Below, piece by piece: positions 25,231-37,570 of a stretch of DNA of 64,000 bases. How positions within the stretch are numbered: position 1 is the first letter of the stretch; every line of letters starts with the position of its first letter. A program made the position numbers and the translations under genes. The stretch lies in NCBI GenBank assembly GCA_963969595.1, contig OZ018415.1:8742001-8806000 (forward strand), given 5' to 3'. A model generated the notes under the pieces. That model made no database searches. It was not told the DNA's origin and saw nothing but the letters and a program-made list of their open reading frames with translations. Source of the DNA: Neckera pumila. Taxonomy: Eukaryota > Streptophyta > Bryopsida > Hypnales > Neckeraceae.

Positions 25231-28200
25231 ACGTAATCTTACGAGTCATTCCAGAATGCTTCGGTTACTTCGGCTGCCGATGATGTTGCCATGAGGATCT
25301 CCTCATGCCGCCAGAAGATGGTGGTACTCGTTGAGAAGGACCCCCCCGCCTCGTTTTCCGTTGTTCACTACTTCCTGCACAGTCCAAAGTTTGCCTTAAC
25401 ACACGTTGAATAACCCCTCCAAAACACACCCCACACACATCCCTACACACCGCGCACAAAGCTACCCACACCACGCACAGGTTCCAGCATAGCACGAACA
25501 GGTTTGAAATGCACACAATGGACAGATACCTAACCCATAACACACACCCAAAATTCAAATTTTGAACGCCACAGCATCGACCCTGTCATTCAACCAGAGT
25601 TCATCATTCAACCAGAGTTCATCTCAATTGAACTAGGACCTCGTAAATCGTTGTCTTACAAAAGACAAAAACGAAGAAAACACTCCAATCTCAACTGCAC
25701 TGCAATTGACGTAATTTCCCGCTGCCAATTTCTTGCTCAACCTCTACTTCAAAAAAAAACAAATATCCGAGGCAGAAGACTGAAGATGCAATGCTCCCAA
25801 TGTGCAAAAGACATTACATTGCTAGCCGACTGTCAGTATCGGTACTGCTTGACCAGATACTCAAGATTACTGAACTGACTGAAAACCTAGTTATCTTTTT
25901 AGTGCAGAGCAAGCCAACACCCCTTCAGACATCTCATGACATCGCGTCTCTGATTTTTGTAGTGAGTGCCTCACACAGACAACCTACTTGTCCAAAATTA
26001 CAATCTGTTACTACAACGCCTAAATAGAGTGCTCATACCTTGCGGGCGCCCGGAACTCTCCAACTCCACGACGGCAGCAGGGTGTCAATGCAGGGTGGCC
26101 GCGCCCCAACTCCAATATCGGAGGACAGAACTACCGCGTAGCGGGCCGGACTCAGGGTGCCTGCGACAATGAAGCGGGTGAAACTCCAGGGTGGCTGCGA
26201 CGGCTAGATGCGAACACCCACAACATCCTCCGCGAAGCCTGAACCGCACAAAACTGTATCGCGTCAAACCGCTGTCGCAAAACAATGAGAACAATTGCAC
26301 CGCGCGAGCCGCTCACATTGCAACGGGAGAAAACAGTATTCAGGCGCTTCGTGGGAGAGCATGGGAGGAGGACTCTGAGCAACGGGAGAAGGCAACGGGG
26401 CGCGGCAATGATGGCGCGCCGCCTGCAGGGGGGCTGCTTTGACAGGGTGGGATGAATTGACCTCGGGCAATCTGGGGTCATCATGAATGGGATCCTACTT
26501 ACTAAGTAAGTGGGGGATTATAACCTGAAACTACTGCGAGGGGGTGGGGGGGTAATCTCATACGTGGCAAAATCATGTAGCCATTTGGGGATGGAAAGAG
26601 TTTTCATCTACGAGTTCATTCAAATCTAATGATTTCATTTCAATTTTGTTCATTACTAGCTATCATTTGATACCGACATCGTCATTTTTTTACACCCAAA
26701 AAAGTTAAAAAATAAATAGTAAGTTCTAAACGTTCACCAATAGATGAAATTTTGTTGCCCAAAAAAAAAAGGTAATATAGTGAAGTTACTGCGAGGGGAT
26801 GAAATACCCTAAAATACGTAGGGGCTCCAGTCATCACGTTTTCTACAACCTTTAACCCCTAAATGCCCAAGGCACGCAATTTGGGTGTCCATAATATTCA
26901 AAAGTTAAATTAAAATCAAGCAAACCTACTATTCTTAATTTCTTATTAGTTTCTATTTTTGGAATATTCTTTGTAGAAGTCTACTTTTAGCATCAAAAAC
27001 CTAATATGAAAAATGCAATCCATATTTTTTATTTTCTGATTTGAGATTTTGTACGAGGGTGTCCACTGCAATTTGCAAATGAAAATTAAGCGTTTTCCTC
27101 TTCAAATTTTTTTTCCTAAATTATCAGCTCTAATTTCTGACTTAAAGAATAATAAATCTAAATCCAAACTGCAGCCAATCATTTTTAGTTACAGAGATTC
27201 AAAGCCAAGAACTCTAGTCATTACAAGTGAGTCAATTGCAAAAGTACTTGGTTTCTTCCCACTAAATGCACATGTCTTGCAATTTATACGGTGAAAGTGT
27301 ACAGTTTTGCCTAGTGTTGAAAAACTTACTATTTGGGGAAAGTATTGGTGTTATCATTATTAGATCTCATGCATTTTTACACAAATCAATAGAAACCACA
27401 ATTTTGACCAATCAAAAAAAATTCAAATGCTATAAATAGAAATTGTATTTTTGGTGAATTTTTGAAGTTATATCTTCAAAATTCATTTAAAAAAAATGTA
27501 GAAGCCAGTTTATAATTTTGACCGTACAGATGCTTTCTATTTTTTGTGCTTCACATTATCTTCTTAGATGCAAACTTCAGAAAAGTTTTAGAACTTATAT
27601 TTTATAACACGTTTGTATTTTGTCCAAACCCCTTGGACTTTTAGGGGTTAAAGAAGTCTAGTATAAGATCCTATTGTTAGAGTGCCAAAAAAATAATTTC
27701 TTATGTTCAGGGTCTCTTTGCTATAAACATGGCAAGTTAAGAATGGTTTTGACAGAAAACGCCCTTTGTCTTCTAGGGTTTAAAGTGAAGAAAACAAGTT
27801 TCGCAGCACCTTCTATGACTACTATTTTTCACTTTCAATGTTCTAAACTTTATATTCTTACATCCAAGCTTTTGCATTGAGAGCTTTTCATATGGTCTGA
27901 AATTGAGTTTTGAATGTAGAACTGGAAATGTAGGGAAAAAGCACATCATTTCTATCATCCATGGAAGGGGTCATGAAAGGTGTGTCCAAGATAATTGAAC
28001 AAAAAAATTACCCATTAACAACTCTAAGATAGAATTGAATGAAGGAAATTGCAATGGTGAGATTGTTCTACCAAGCATATCTGACAAAGTCATTAATTAT
28101 TTCTTGAGAAACTGTAATATGGATTGCATTTGAAAATGAATCGTACAAGTTAATTTTTTCTAAGACATGTGTAGATGAGACCCGCCCCTCCACAAAAAAA

Positions 28201-28324
28201 CTATAACCTCCTCATATTTAATCCAAATGCAATGCATCAAGGCTTCCATGTACACAAAAACGTAATCTTCTAGAAAACAAATTCAGAAAATTATTTTTAA
28301 ATTCACTTTATATTAATTTCTTAC

Positions 28325-28910
28325 ATAACCTTGAGCCGTAAACCCTAAGCCGTAAACCCTTCTTTTGGATAACACAAAACCCAAACCTAGAACCCTTAAA
28401 CCCTTTTTAGTAGCCAAAAACGGTGACAGAGACAGTTCCCTTAACAAAAGATTAAAGCTTATTTAAAAGAAAAAGAACCCTAAATCGAAAATGGAATTAC
28501 ATGTACTTCATCTCTATAAATGAATATATGTATTTGCCTTTAAGGAATGATAATAGAGAAGATAGATTACAATGCTATACTTATTATTAGGTACTATAGA
28601 ACTTTATAACAAAGAAAAGGTTTTGAATTTCTCTTTTCTTTTGGCCCAATTAACCACCCTCTAAGCCTGTACTGAGTATATCAACTGGGAGTACTGAAGG
28701 CTTCAATATAATAGAAATTATATCGAGCAGTGTACCAACCGTGAATTAGTAGGATTTATGGTATAAAGTTCAGCAAATCCACTTAGCAACACATTGAGTA
28801 CATTTACAGTTGCTTTGAAAAAGCTAAAAAACCTCCATTTTCAAGTCAGTGAACGAAAATCTGTAACCCGAACCCTAAACCCTAAACCCTAAAACCCTAA
28901 ACTGCCATTT
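28325..28910. repeat. Telomere-like CCCTAAA words
   Basis: Degenerate CCCTAAA motifs near 28330-28400 and a short run AACCCTAAACCCTAAACCC at 28868-28890. Similar TTTAGGG words occur near 38505 and 57150-57175. Plant-type telomere sequence embedded in filler, not an array. Confidence 0.6.
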
Positions 28911-29770
28911 CTAGTAGAAGTACCAAATTTTCAAAGAATATCATTTTTTGACACATCTAACCGTAGGATCTTGAATTACTGTAGTTTGAGAATATGTGGA
29001 AAAAATTTCAGAAATTTTCACCCTGTAGATTGCACGATAATAGCATTTGAAGTGGCAAAAATCCTTTTTTGACCACTGCGAAAATCCGGGTAGCTGCAAT
29101 TCACAAGGTCAGATCGTTATGAAAAAATGTCCAAAATGGTTGTGCTTCTTTGGTTTCATTCATTAGGGCAAGTTGGCTACATACATAAAAAAATTCAGAT
29201 CATTTGGAGTTCTGCAATATATAGGAAGAAAATAGTAAGTAGAAAGAGTAGAGAATCATTCAAAATACTAAATTGTTAATAAATAAGTTATAAAATTAAA
29301 AAATTCCAATCCAAATGGTTCAATTGTTATTATAAACAATCTACATCCAATAGCATTATTTTTTTTCAAAAAAATTGAAATTTCAGTAAAATAAAGGACT
29401 TCAAAGTTATTTTTGGTGTAGGAATTCCATAACTGCCCGCAAACTAAATAGCCTCATAACTTCTTTTTTCAACTATTGAAATGCAATGATTCAAAGCTTT
29501 TTGAGTACATATAAATCTGAAGAACAAATTTCAAATTAATTTTATTTTTATTTAAAAGTGTTTTTTTCAGGTCTGTCCAAACTACCCGAGTTGAAAAAAA
29601 AGTAACATATGATGCAATAACTTTTTACTCATATTTTAGAACGTCATGAAATTTGTGCATATGAAAGATATTTCTAGTACCCACATTGTATTAAAATTGC
29701 AGTCCAAAATATGCAAAGCTCCACTTTCACGTACCTGCCCAAAAAAGTTATAAGTCGGTCAAACGCAGTC
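28780..29770. repeat. AT-rich module shared with H2 (54500-55450)
   Basis: Ordered matches to H2 include TCACTGCGAAAATCCGGG versus TCACTGCAAAAATGCGGG. CACAAGGTCAGATCGTTAT aligns with CCAAGGTCACATTGCTAT. Further shared segments cover poly-T/A tracts and a final CTGCCCAAAAAAGTTATAA / CTGCCCAAAATTGCTATAA. Non-coding. Confidence 0.55.
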
Positions 29771-30845
29771 CCGACCGGTCCTCTAGGAGTTAATGTGGAG
29801 TCCTGATCCCAAGAAATGCCAATCCCGTAGCTTCAACGGATCCTCTACAGCGACGATGAATGTTGCACAGTTGTTGAATCTGAATGAGATTCGAATTCAA
29901 AGACCGCACGTTTCCCTTCGCCAAACAAGGCCTCGAATTTTGTGCAGAGGCACTCACGCGCGGCATTTCTGCATTCAATAAATCGGGACGAACAAGAATG
30001 CAGTCAACATTCCAAAATAATGACCGCATCTCAAGATTCTGCCTGGACACAGTAGTGCACGGCTTTGAAGAGTGCACGTGAAGGTGGATCCTGTCCAAGT
30101 GAAAGCGGGAAACTGGAGCTCCCACGTTTAGCCCAATATTGCGAATCCTCTGCTGTGTTTTCTCCCTTTTCGCCGGCAGGAGTTCACGTGAGTGAGAAGT
30201 GCCAATCGAGGACCGTGGACACGGAGCTCTTGAGAAGTGACAGCGCTTGTGGGTGGTCGGGAGCTTGGCGATCCGTCGCGGTCCTTCATTTCTTCTCTAG
30301 GTATGAATTGCTTGAATCCCTACTTCCTCAGGTGCAGATCATCCAGAGCAATTAAGTGGTTCGTGGGCAGTAGTGAATTTGTGAAGGAATAATAACGGGG
30401 CAGCTGATAGCAGCAGTGACGAAGGGCCGGAAGGTCGACTTCTACAATTAACTAAATCCGTTCGCAAATCAGGATTTGTTAGTTTGATCTATGAACAACA
30501 GTAGCGTATTGCATGAGTGCTGTTTGGTGAATTTGGATTAGTGTGCGCCATCTTGAAGTAGTACAGCGTACTACCGTTTGCTTCGTCTTGGCATACTGCT
30601 GTAAGCGGCACTGCGCAGATCACTAGCAATGGCAGTTTCGAATGATAGTTTCTGATGTGATGATTGGCCTTGGTCACTGCGTCAATGGACCAATAGACGA
30701 ATTTATAAACCGTGGCAATGTAGACATCATCCTCCCGTATAGTATGCGTCTGTAGACTACGAGTATACACAATGTACGTAGTCAACGCTGTATATGTACT
30801 CCGGGATGCTCCGGCATCTCATGATCTCCTTTCTCTTGTTTATTT

Positions 30846-31037
30846 CATCGGGAGATCTCCTGCTGTTTCCTTCCGGAAATTTCCCGCTGTTTCCTTCCGA
30901 AAATTTCCCGCTGTTTTCATCGGGATATTTCCTGTTGTTAGCATCGGGAGACTTCCCGTTGTTGCCATCGGGAGATTTCCCGTTGTTGCCATCGGGAGAT
31001 TTCCCGTTGTTGCCATCGGGAGATTTCCCGCTGTTTC
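30846..31037. repeat. Tandem palindrome array upstream of the DUF7869-like gene
   Basis: Eight tandem copies of a roughly 24-bp unit, for example CATCGGGAGATTTCCCGTTG, ending 40 bp before ATG 31077. The last four units are nearly identical, implying recent expansion. Read on the minus strand it encodes tandem SPDGNNGK peptides, but no gene context supports translation. Probably regulatory or a protein-binding cluster; this is inference. Confidence 0.7.
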
Positions 31038-31076
31038 TATGAGGTGACCTGAGTTGGTCAGTGTGGGACATTATAC

Positions 31077-34000
31077 ATGATAGGAGCTACACTTAACCTT
31101 AGTCCACCGCAAGCGGATTTGCAATCCTCCCAAATGATTGAGTCAGGGGATAAGGAGCACATCAATCCTTGCTGTCGGCATCGTGTGCGTAGTACATGTT
31201 TGACTTATATTCTAATATTCTTGTCTCCAGGATCACTCTTCATTCTCTGGTTCTGCTTTATTGCTTCTGGCTCCAGGGAGTCAGTGACAATGGATTCTTA
31301 CTCTGACTCGTTTCGGGATCCCATAACGCCTTACGTTGGCAAATCTGCTGAGGATGCGGACTCTCAAGAATCTACTGCACGGAGTGCTGCGCTGAACGAT
31401 GGTGACTTAGTGAGGCTCTATCTCCCAGGATTTGGCGACGTTGGAGTGGGATGCGTTGTAGAGGCCCGTCCTCAAGGTCAGTGGTTGGGTGTTCCGATTC
31501 CTTTCGAGCCCTGGATATTTGTTCTGGTAAGGCCTTCATTGGTCGTCGTAGAAGCTCAGCATATGAGGGTATCTCCTTGCCAGAGAGGCTTGCAGACGCT
31601 TGGAGATGTTCTAAACAGGACCGTCTTGTGGAGGGCAGCCGACGTGGTGAAGGTCATTGCTGATCCGCATGTGGATGAAAGCCCATTCATTCGTCAGGAG
31701 GATTGGATCGGGCTAGAGGTGCATCCCCTTGATTCATTAGGTGTCCTTCAATCTTCAGGTCGAATTACTTGCTGGAAGGCGGATGAATATTTTCAGAGTT
31801 CTACCCTCGGTGAGGACCACGTAGGCGTGAGTGTCCTTGATGTTTTTGTGGGAAATCCAGATACGATTATGACTCATGCTTGCTGGGCCATTTCAAATTG
31901 TTGGTTCCCTGGTGGTCGGTGCTTGAAGGATACAGTCGACCACTTCTCTGCTTTTGTTGTTGAACCAGATCCACTCGCCTACTTGGGTGGAAGACAGAAG
32001 GCACCCTATCGCTTCATAGTTTGTCGACCCTCTCTCAATGAGAAGGAGACACAGTTCGTGCGGAAGACATCGGATGACGAGATTCAACAGGTCAGCTCAA
32101 AGCGATGCTGCGACAGGAATTGCTGCCAATTTTTCCACCGTGAAACGACGCTGAAGGTCAGGCAGAGATACTTTTCAAAATCCTTTGAAGAGCGTCAGGA
32201 GTATGGAATCGCTGTAGGTGGACAATTGCATTCGGTGGAGTGGACACGGAAGCGGAAGTACATTACTCTAGAAGAAGCAGAAGTTTGTGCCACAGCGTGG
32301 TACATTATACATGGAATTCCAAAGTCAACCTTTCACAATTACCTTGACAAGTACAAGGAAGGGATTGTTTCTTCCACACACGGGAACAAAGGGGTTAAGC
32401 GGCCTCGACTTCGGACTGTGCAGGTTACTGGTACAATGAAGGTGGTAATCGAAAATACTGCTGACCAGATGCCGCACCAAATGCGGTGCATTGGAAATGG
32501 GAGAGTAGACACGCTTAAGTTCATGCCTGCTGGTAATAATTGGAAGCGCGTTCACGCTGACGCCAATGAGGTAGGGCGATGAACCCGTCAGTATTCTGGT
32601 TTTGATCACTGATGCTTTGTTTGGACTCCGGTAGTCATCGGGAAATCTCCCGTTGATACTCTTATACGGCCTTCAGTTTGTTTGTTCCCCCTTTGGAGAA
32701 TCTTCTAAACACAGTACTCCATGGAGATTTTATTGTCTTGCTTCTTTCATCGGGAGATCTCCCGATGAGTTTCACTGTAGGAGTTGAATGCATTCATCTA
32801 CTCAGCGGGAGATCTCCCAATGTTTTTCTGCGGATTTGACTGTGCTCATTGCAGTTGGTCTCTTTGCTTGTGTGTATTTTTGAATGCTCAGAGTGGTACT
32901 GCCGTCGGTGCTGATGCTTGTGTTTTACGTAATTTGCACTTGAATGTGGAGTATGGCCTTCCTCCCGTGAGCCAGACGACTGTTAGTAGAATAAAGAAAG
33001 AGCTATTTAACAACGTCGCGGTTAAGCCTGTTGGGAGCTCTTTTGCGAAGTGTACGGTGTACGACTACCTACAGCAGTTCATTCAGAAATCACCAAAAGG
33101 AAGCTCGGACTTCGAGGAGTTTATGAAGCAACGAACTGAACATCTTAATCATCAAGCATCGTGCCGTCGTCTGTATGCCTCGTGGCGTGAGGAGTCAAGA
33201 AGGAATCCTCAAGAGATTTTGTGCATTATTCACGACAAAATGGACACAAGGAAGACGGTTCTCCCACGAATGCGCGTGACGACGAAGGCCACACAAGGTT
33301 TGGGTCAGCTTCCTATGAGTATAACTGGAATGGTGGCTCATGGTCATGCCGATGGTGCGTATGCACATTATGCACCAACGTGCTGGCCGGGCGATTCGAA
33401 CTTTACCATTTCATCGCTTGCTAGACTGTTAAGGCGACTTGAAGGTCCACCAGTTCGGGAGACGGGCGACCTCTTTCCCTATCCGCCGGCAAATGCAATG
33501 TTCGACGCGCTACTCAAAGGAAAATCTCGGTGTATGGACGCCTTGAAGTTGATTCCGCAGGAACTTCGTCGTGGATCTAGTCCCCTTCCTAACAAGCTCT
33601 ATCTTCAGCTTGACAACTCCGCGAAGGATAATAAAAACCAATACCTCATGGCCTTCTTGTCTTTGCTTACTGCACGTGGAGTCTTCAAGGAAATTCAGGT
33701 CGGTTTCCTACTAGTCAGACATACTCACGAAGATATTGATGCGTATTTTAGCCACCTATCGAAGGCTTTAAAGAGCAAGAATATATTTGTTGTCGCCGAC
33801 TTCATGAAGTCGTTCATGGAGTCCCAGGAATTGTCATTCATGCCGGAGTTCATCCAGGAGGTGGCGGATTTCAAGTCCTTTGTGAAGGGATTCCTGTGCA
33901 GTGGCACGTCTAAACTAATTGGTTTGGGGGAGATGCACCTTTTCCGGTTCTATGTGGACAGTGATGGAATCCCTGTTATGAAGTACAAGAAGTCTGCAGT

Positions 34001-34868
34001 TGATTCACAGTGGCTACCATCTGATACTCCTTCTCGATGCCTTTGGAAGAAAGACTACATGGGTCGGGTGACACTCCCTCGAGGTTGCCCTAGGCCTGTT
34101 CCTTTCAAGCCTATGTGGGGTAACGAAGTTCCGGAAGCCACGGGAAATCAAGAGAAGGCGGTGGAGGCGGCACGGAAAGCGACCTTAAGCAAGGGCTTGA
34201 TTCTGTTAGGAATTGAGAAGTACATTGAGTATTGGCGAAACGGAATGTCCAAATGCGAGGGATTTGCGGCCGCCTTCGCACCATACGTTGATTACTGGAA
34301 ACGTGTGTTGCAAGAGCTCAAGGAGCCTCTTCCCAACTTTGTTCCGGAATTGGTTGAAGGCTTCTGGCCACAGTATGATTGGAGATTGCAGGAATCTTCT
34401 TGCCAGCGGCCGACCATCAACCCTGTCGACATGGTTCCTGAGGAAGAGGAATTTGAACCTTATTGCGGACCCGCAAATGAAGCGCCAAGGGAAAGCTTTA
34501 ATCCTTGGGTTGATATTCGCCCAGGTTCATGGGTTCTGCTTAGACCTGAAGACCCCTCAGTATGTGCTGTCTGGCAAGGAAGAGCACTATCTGACGTCTG
34601 CAGAAAGGAAGGGCATGAAAACAACGGGAAGTTTATGCTTCAGTATTGGAGACCAGATAATTCCGAAAGTAACTTGGAATTGATGTACCAGAATTGTTGG
34701 TATGGGAAATGGGTTGTAGAGAACAGGCCTCCCACTTGGGTGGACGCATCTTGTGCATTGTATGCCAATTGGTCCAAGAAAGTGAACCCAAAATCTCGTA
34801 CTATTCCTAAGAAAAGTAGAGAAGCTGCCCTAGCGAATTTGAATAGGGCAAATGAGGTGGACCCCTGA
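31077..34868 (+). CDS. DUF7869-like RNase H-fold transposase candidate of H1
   Basis: Two exons: 31077-32570 and 32892-34868, joined by a GT-AG intron (GAG|GTAGGG...TGCTCAG|AGTGG, phase 0). The product is about 1156 residues ending at TGA 34868. ATG 31290 (MDSYSDSF) is an alternative start that avoids a hydrophobic leader. Visible features in order are a 300-residue N-terminal region, then a Cys cluster RCCDRNCCQFF (about residue 343). Next come an HTH-like segment EEAEVCATAWYIIHGIPKSTF (about 398-420), IHDKMDTRK (about 606), LQLDNSAKDNKNQ (about 736) and RHTHEDIDAYF (about 774). The LQLDN...HTHEDID pair is the signature I associate with DUF7869-type proteins, widely seen as transposon-derived. 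The Asp residues and HEDID could form a DDE/D-like site. No stops or frameshifts interrupt it, unlike its neighbours. It may be the element's own transposase. Confidence 0.65.
32571..32891 (+). other. Intron with three palindromes in the DUF7869-like gene
   Basis: 321 bp, starting GTAGGG and ending TTTTTGAATGCTCAG. Palindrome cores at 32639, 32751 and 32806. Joining the exons gives ...DANE|SGTAVGADAC... in frame. Confidence 0.65.
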
Positions 34869-35876
34869 TCGACTAACGTCTCGTCGCCCACCACGACTAT
34901 CGGACGGGAGATTTCGCGATGCTTTTTTTTGTTCAATGTGACCATGGCAGGGTTATCGGGAGATCTCCCAATGGTGTCTTTGTTTCGGCTTCATAATGGC
35001 ACCATTTCTTTCTTTGGTCACTACAGTAGTTCTCAATGTCTTTTCGGAAGTTACTAGTGGTGGTAGTGGAAGCTGATGTGAATAGGATGGAGTTATTTTA
35101 TCACGATTTATCAGAATGGGCGGTTTTTGTTATTTCTTGAGGGTACCTTCCAAATCCCATGTCGTAGTCGTAGCAAATGTCCACGCTCTGTGTCCTTTGC
35201 TATTCTTTCTTTTCTTGTATTCAATCTCCTTTGGGATTTTTATAATGTTGCAAGCGATTTTTTTCCTTGCCACTTATTGTTCTCAATATTCATCTCCACT
35301 TCCCACCTTGGGAACCTGCATTCGAACTTGTAGCATCATTCGGAGTTTATATTGTCCCTGACATACAAGTTTGAATGCAATTGACCTCTTGGGGTTTCTA
35401 AAGCATACTTAGGAAAAAGAACTTGAAGGTATCTGGATATCTCCCGATGTAATGCCTAGCACCATGCATCGGGAGATTTTTAATTTTGGACTTTGAATAG
35501 TCCAAAAGTAGTTAAATATGGCATTATATGAAGAAGTTAGAGAAACAAAAAAAATAACTACAAGATGCATCACATGGAGGAAGACATATAAGTTACAGAA
35601 TCAAATGAAAGAAATTTCGGGATAAAAATGTGAGGTGGAATAGATGAGTTAGAGAATCAAATGAAAAATATAATAGAATAACCATGTAAGGGGAGATAAA
35701 TAATTTAGAGAACCAAATCAAAAAAATACTGAAATAATCATATCAGGGTAGATAAATAAGTTAGGCAAACAAATGGGCAATGAAACAAAAATTGGAATAA
35801 CCGTATGGGGGGAGATAAACAAAGGAGAGACTCAAATAAATAACAAATTGGATTAACCATATAAGGGGACATAAAC
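34869..35876. other. Spacer 3' of the DUF7869-like gene
   Basis: No gene recognised. Palindromes at 34905, 34957, 35433 and 35470. From about 35500 the sequence becomes AT-rich, with old GGGGAGATAAA words related to the 57-bp array at 37571. Confidence 0.5.
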
Positions 35877-37568
35877 AAAACATAAAAAATGGATCAAGTT
35901 CACAGTATTTCTATTTAATTTTTTAATTTGTACTTAAAACAATCAAAAAGTTAGGAAAAATACTAAATGCGTTCAATCCTCTTACAAACTTCCACATGGA
36001 AGCCTCATCTAGTAACAAACATGTGTGACAAGTTTCATGAAATTTCAATGGCCCAAAAAATAGTTGTGGCGAATTTACTCGGTTGTCACTAATGTGACTA
36101 ATGCCCATAAGGGACATTAGTCACATTAGTCACAGCTTAGCCAATTTTCCTAAATTCTTACCTTCCCTAACTCAAAATGATTCCAAAACTTCCCAATAGA
36201 TGTAACTAATGTCAAAGATGCATCCCAACATAAAAAATGGATCAAGTTTACAGTATTTCTATTTATTTTTTTAATTTGTACTTAAAACAATCAAAAAGTT
36301 AGGAAAAACACAAAATGCGTCCAATCCTCTTACAAACTTGTACATGGGGGCCTCATCTAGTAACAAACATGTGTGACAAGTTTCAAGAAATTTCAATAGC
36401 CCAAAAAAAAGATGTGGCGAATGTACTCCGCTGTGACTAATGTGACTAATGCCCTTAAGGGGCATTAGTCACATTAGTCACAGCTTAGCCAATCTCTCTA
36501 AATTCTTGCCTTCCCTAATTCAAAATGGTTCCAAAACTTCCCAATAGATGTAACTAATGTCAAAGATGCATCCCAACATAAAAAATGGATCAAGTTTACA
36601 GTATTTCTATTTATTTTTTTAATTTGTACTTAAAACAATCAAAAAGTTAGGAAAAACACAAAATGCGTCCAATCCTCTTACAAACTTGCACATGGGGGCC
36701 TCATCTAGTAACAAACATGTGTGACAAGTTTCAAGAAATTTCAATGGCCCAAAAAAAAGATGTGGCGAATGTACTCCGCTGTGACTAATGTGACTAATGC
36801 CCTTAAGGGGCATTAGTCACATTAGTCACAGCTTAGCCAATCTCTCTAAATTCTTGCCTTCCCTAATTCAAAATGGTTCCAAAACTTCCCAATAGATGTA
36901 ACTAATGTCAAAGATGCATCCCAACATAAAAAATGGATCAAGTTCACAGTATTTCTATTTATTTTTTTAATTTGTACTTAAAACAATCAAAAAGTTAGGA
37001 AAAATACTAAATGCGTTCAATCCTCTTACAAACTTGCACATGGGGGCCTCATCTAGTAACAAACATGTGTGACAAGTTTCAAGAAATTTCAATAGCCCAA
37101 AAAAAAGTTGTGGCGAATGTACTCGGTTGTCACTAATGTGACTAATGCCCATAAGGGACATTAGTCACATTAGTCACAGCTTAGCCAATTTTCCTAAATT
37201 CTTACCTTCCCTAACTCAAAATGATTCCAAAACTTCCCAATAGATGTAACTAATGTCAAAGATGCATCCCAACATAAAAAATGGATCAAGTTTACAGTAT
37301 TTCTATTTATTTTTTTAATTTGTACTTAAAACAATCAAAAAGTTAGGAAAAACACAAAATGCGTCCAATCCTCTTACAAACTTGCACATGGGGGCCTCAT
37401 CTAGTAACAAACATGTGTGACAAGTTTCAAGAAATTTCAATAGCCCCAAAAAAAGTTGTGGCGAATTTACTCGGCTGTCACTAATGTGACTAATGCCCAT
37501 AAGGGACATTAGTCACATTAGTCACAGCTTAGCCAATTTCCCTAAATTCTTACCTTCCCTAATTCAAA
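35877..37568. repeat. 348-bp satellite, about five tandem copies
   Basis: Five near-identical units with exactly 348-bp spacing; the same 64-codon minus-strand frame recurs at 35923, 36271, 36619, 36967 and 37315. Each unit carries a perfect hairpin of about 49 bp built from GTGACTAATGTGACTAATG and its complement around CCTTAAGG (for example 36433-36481). The recurrent frame is a by-product of the repeat. Confidence 0.9.
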
Positions 37569-37570
37569 AA

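Larger units (their letters stand above)
25231..30756. other. Long non-coding interior of H1
   Basis: No gene with recognisable motifs. 26040-26460 is a GC-richer island with short open frames on both strands. 26520-26870 contains two related stretches (ACTACTGCGAGGGGG... and GTTACTGCGAGGGGA...). 26900-29760 is AT-rich filler with telomere-like words. 29766-30360 is more balanced, with an unrecognised 111-codon minus frame (29790-30125). Two opposed cargo genes flank the region. Confidence 0.45.
17824..35483. repeat. Dispersed palindrome family, consensus TCATCGGGAGATCTCCCGTTGA
   Basis: A core of CGGGAGATCTCCCG with AT-rich centre variants (AAATCT, ATATTT, ATAAAT). Cores start at 17824, 17883, 18672, 19889, 19973, 20448, 22406, 22582, 22683, 24146, 24222, 24335, 32639, 32751, 32806, 34905, 34957, 35433 (partial) and 35470 (partial). 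There are also clusters at 24500-24607 and 30846-31037. Flanks are usually TCAT/TCAG/TCAA on one side and ATGA/CTGA/TTGA on the other, extending the palindrome to about 22 bp. All copies found lie inside H1, in introns, spacers and upstream regions. Two are in an exon (19889, 19973). Confidence 0.85.

Noticed and set aside
28325..28910. A telomere or chromosome end
   Set aside because: Only a few imperfect CCCTAAA units, internal to H1 and flanked by unrelated DNA.
30846..31037. CRISPR-like array
   Set aside because: Tandem palindromic units without unique spacers of constant length, in a eukaryotic intron-bearing context.
35923..37509. Five recurring 64-codon minus-strand frames
   Set aside because: They repeat at exactly 348 bp and are products of the satellite and its hairpin, not genes.
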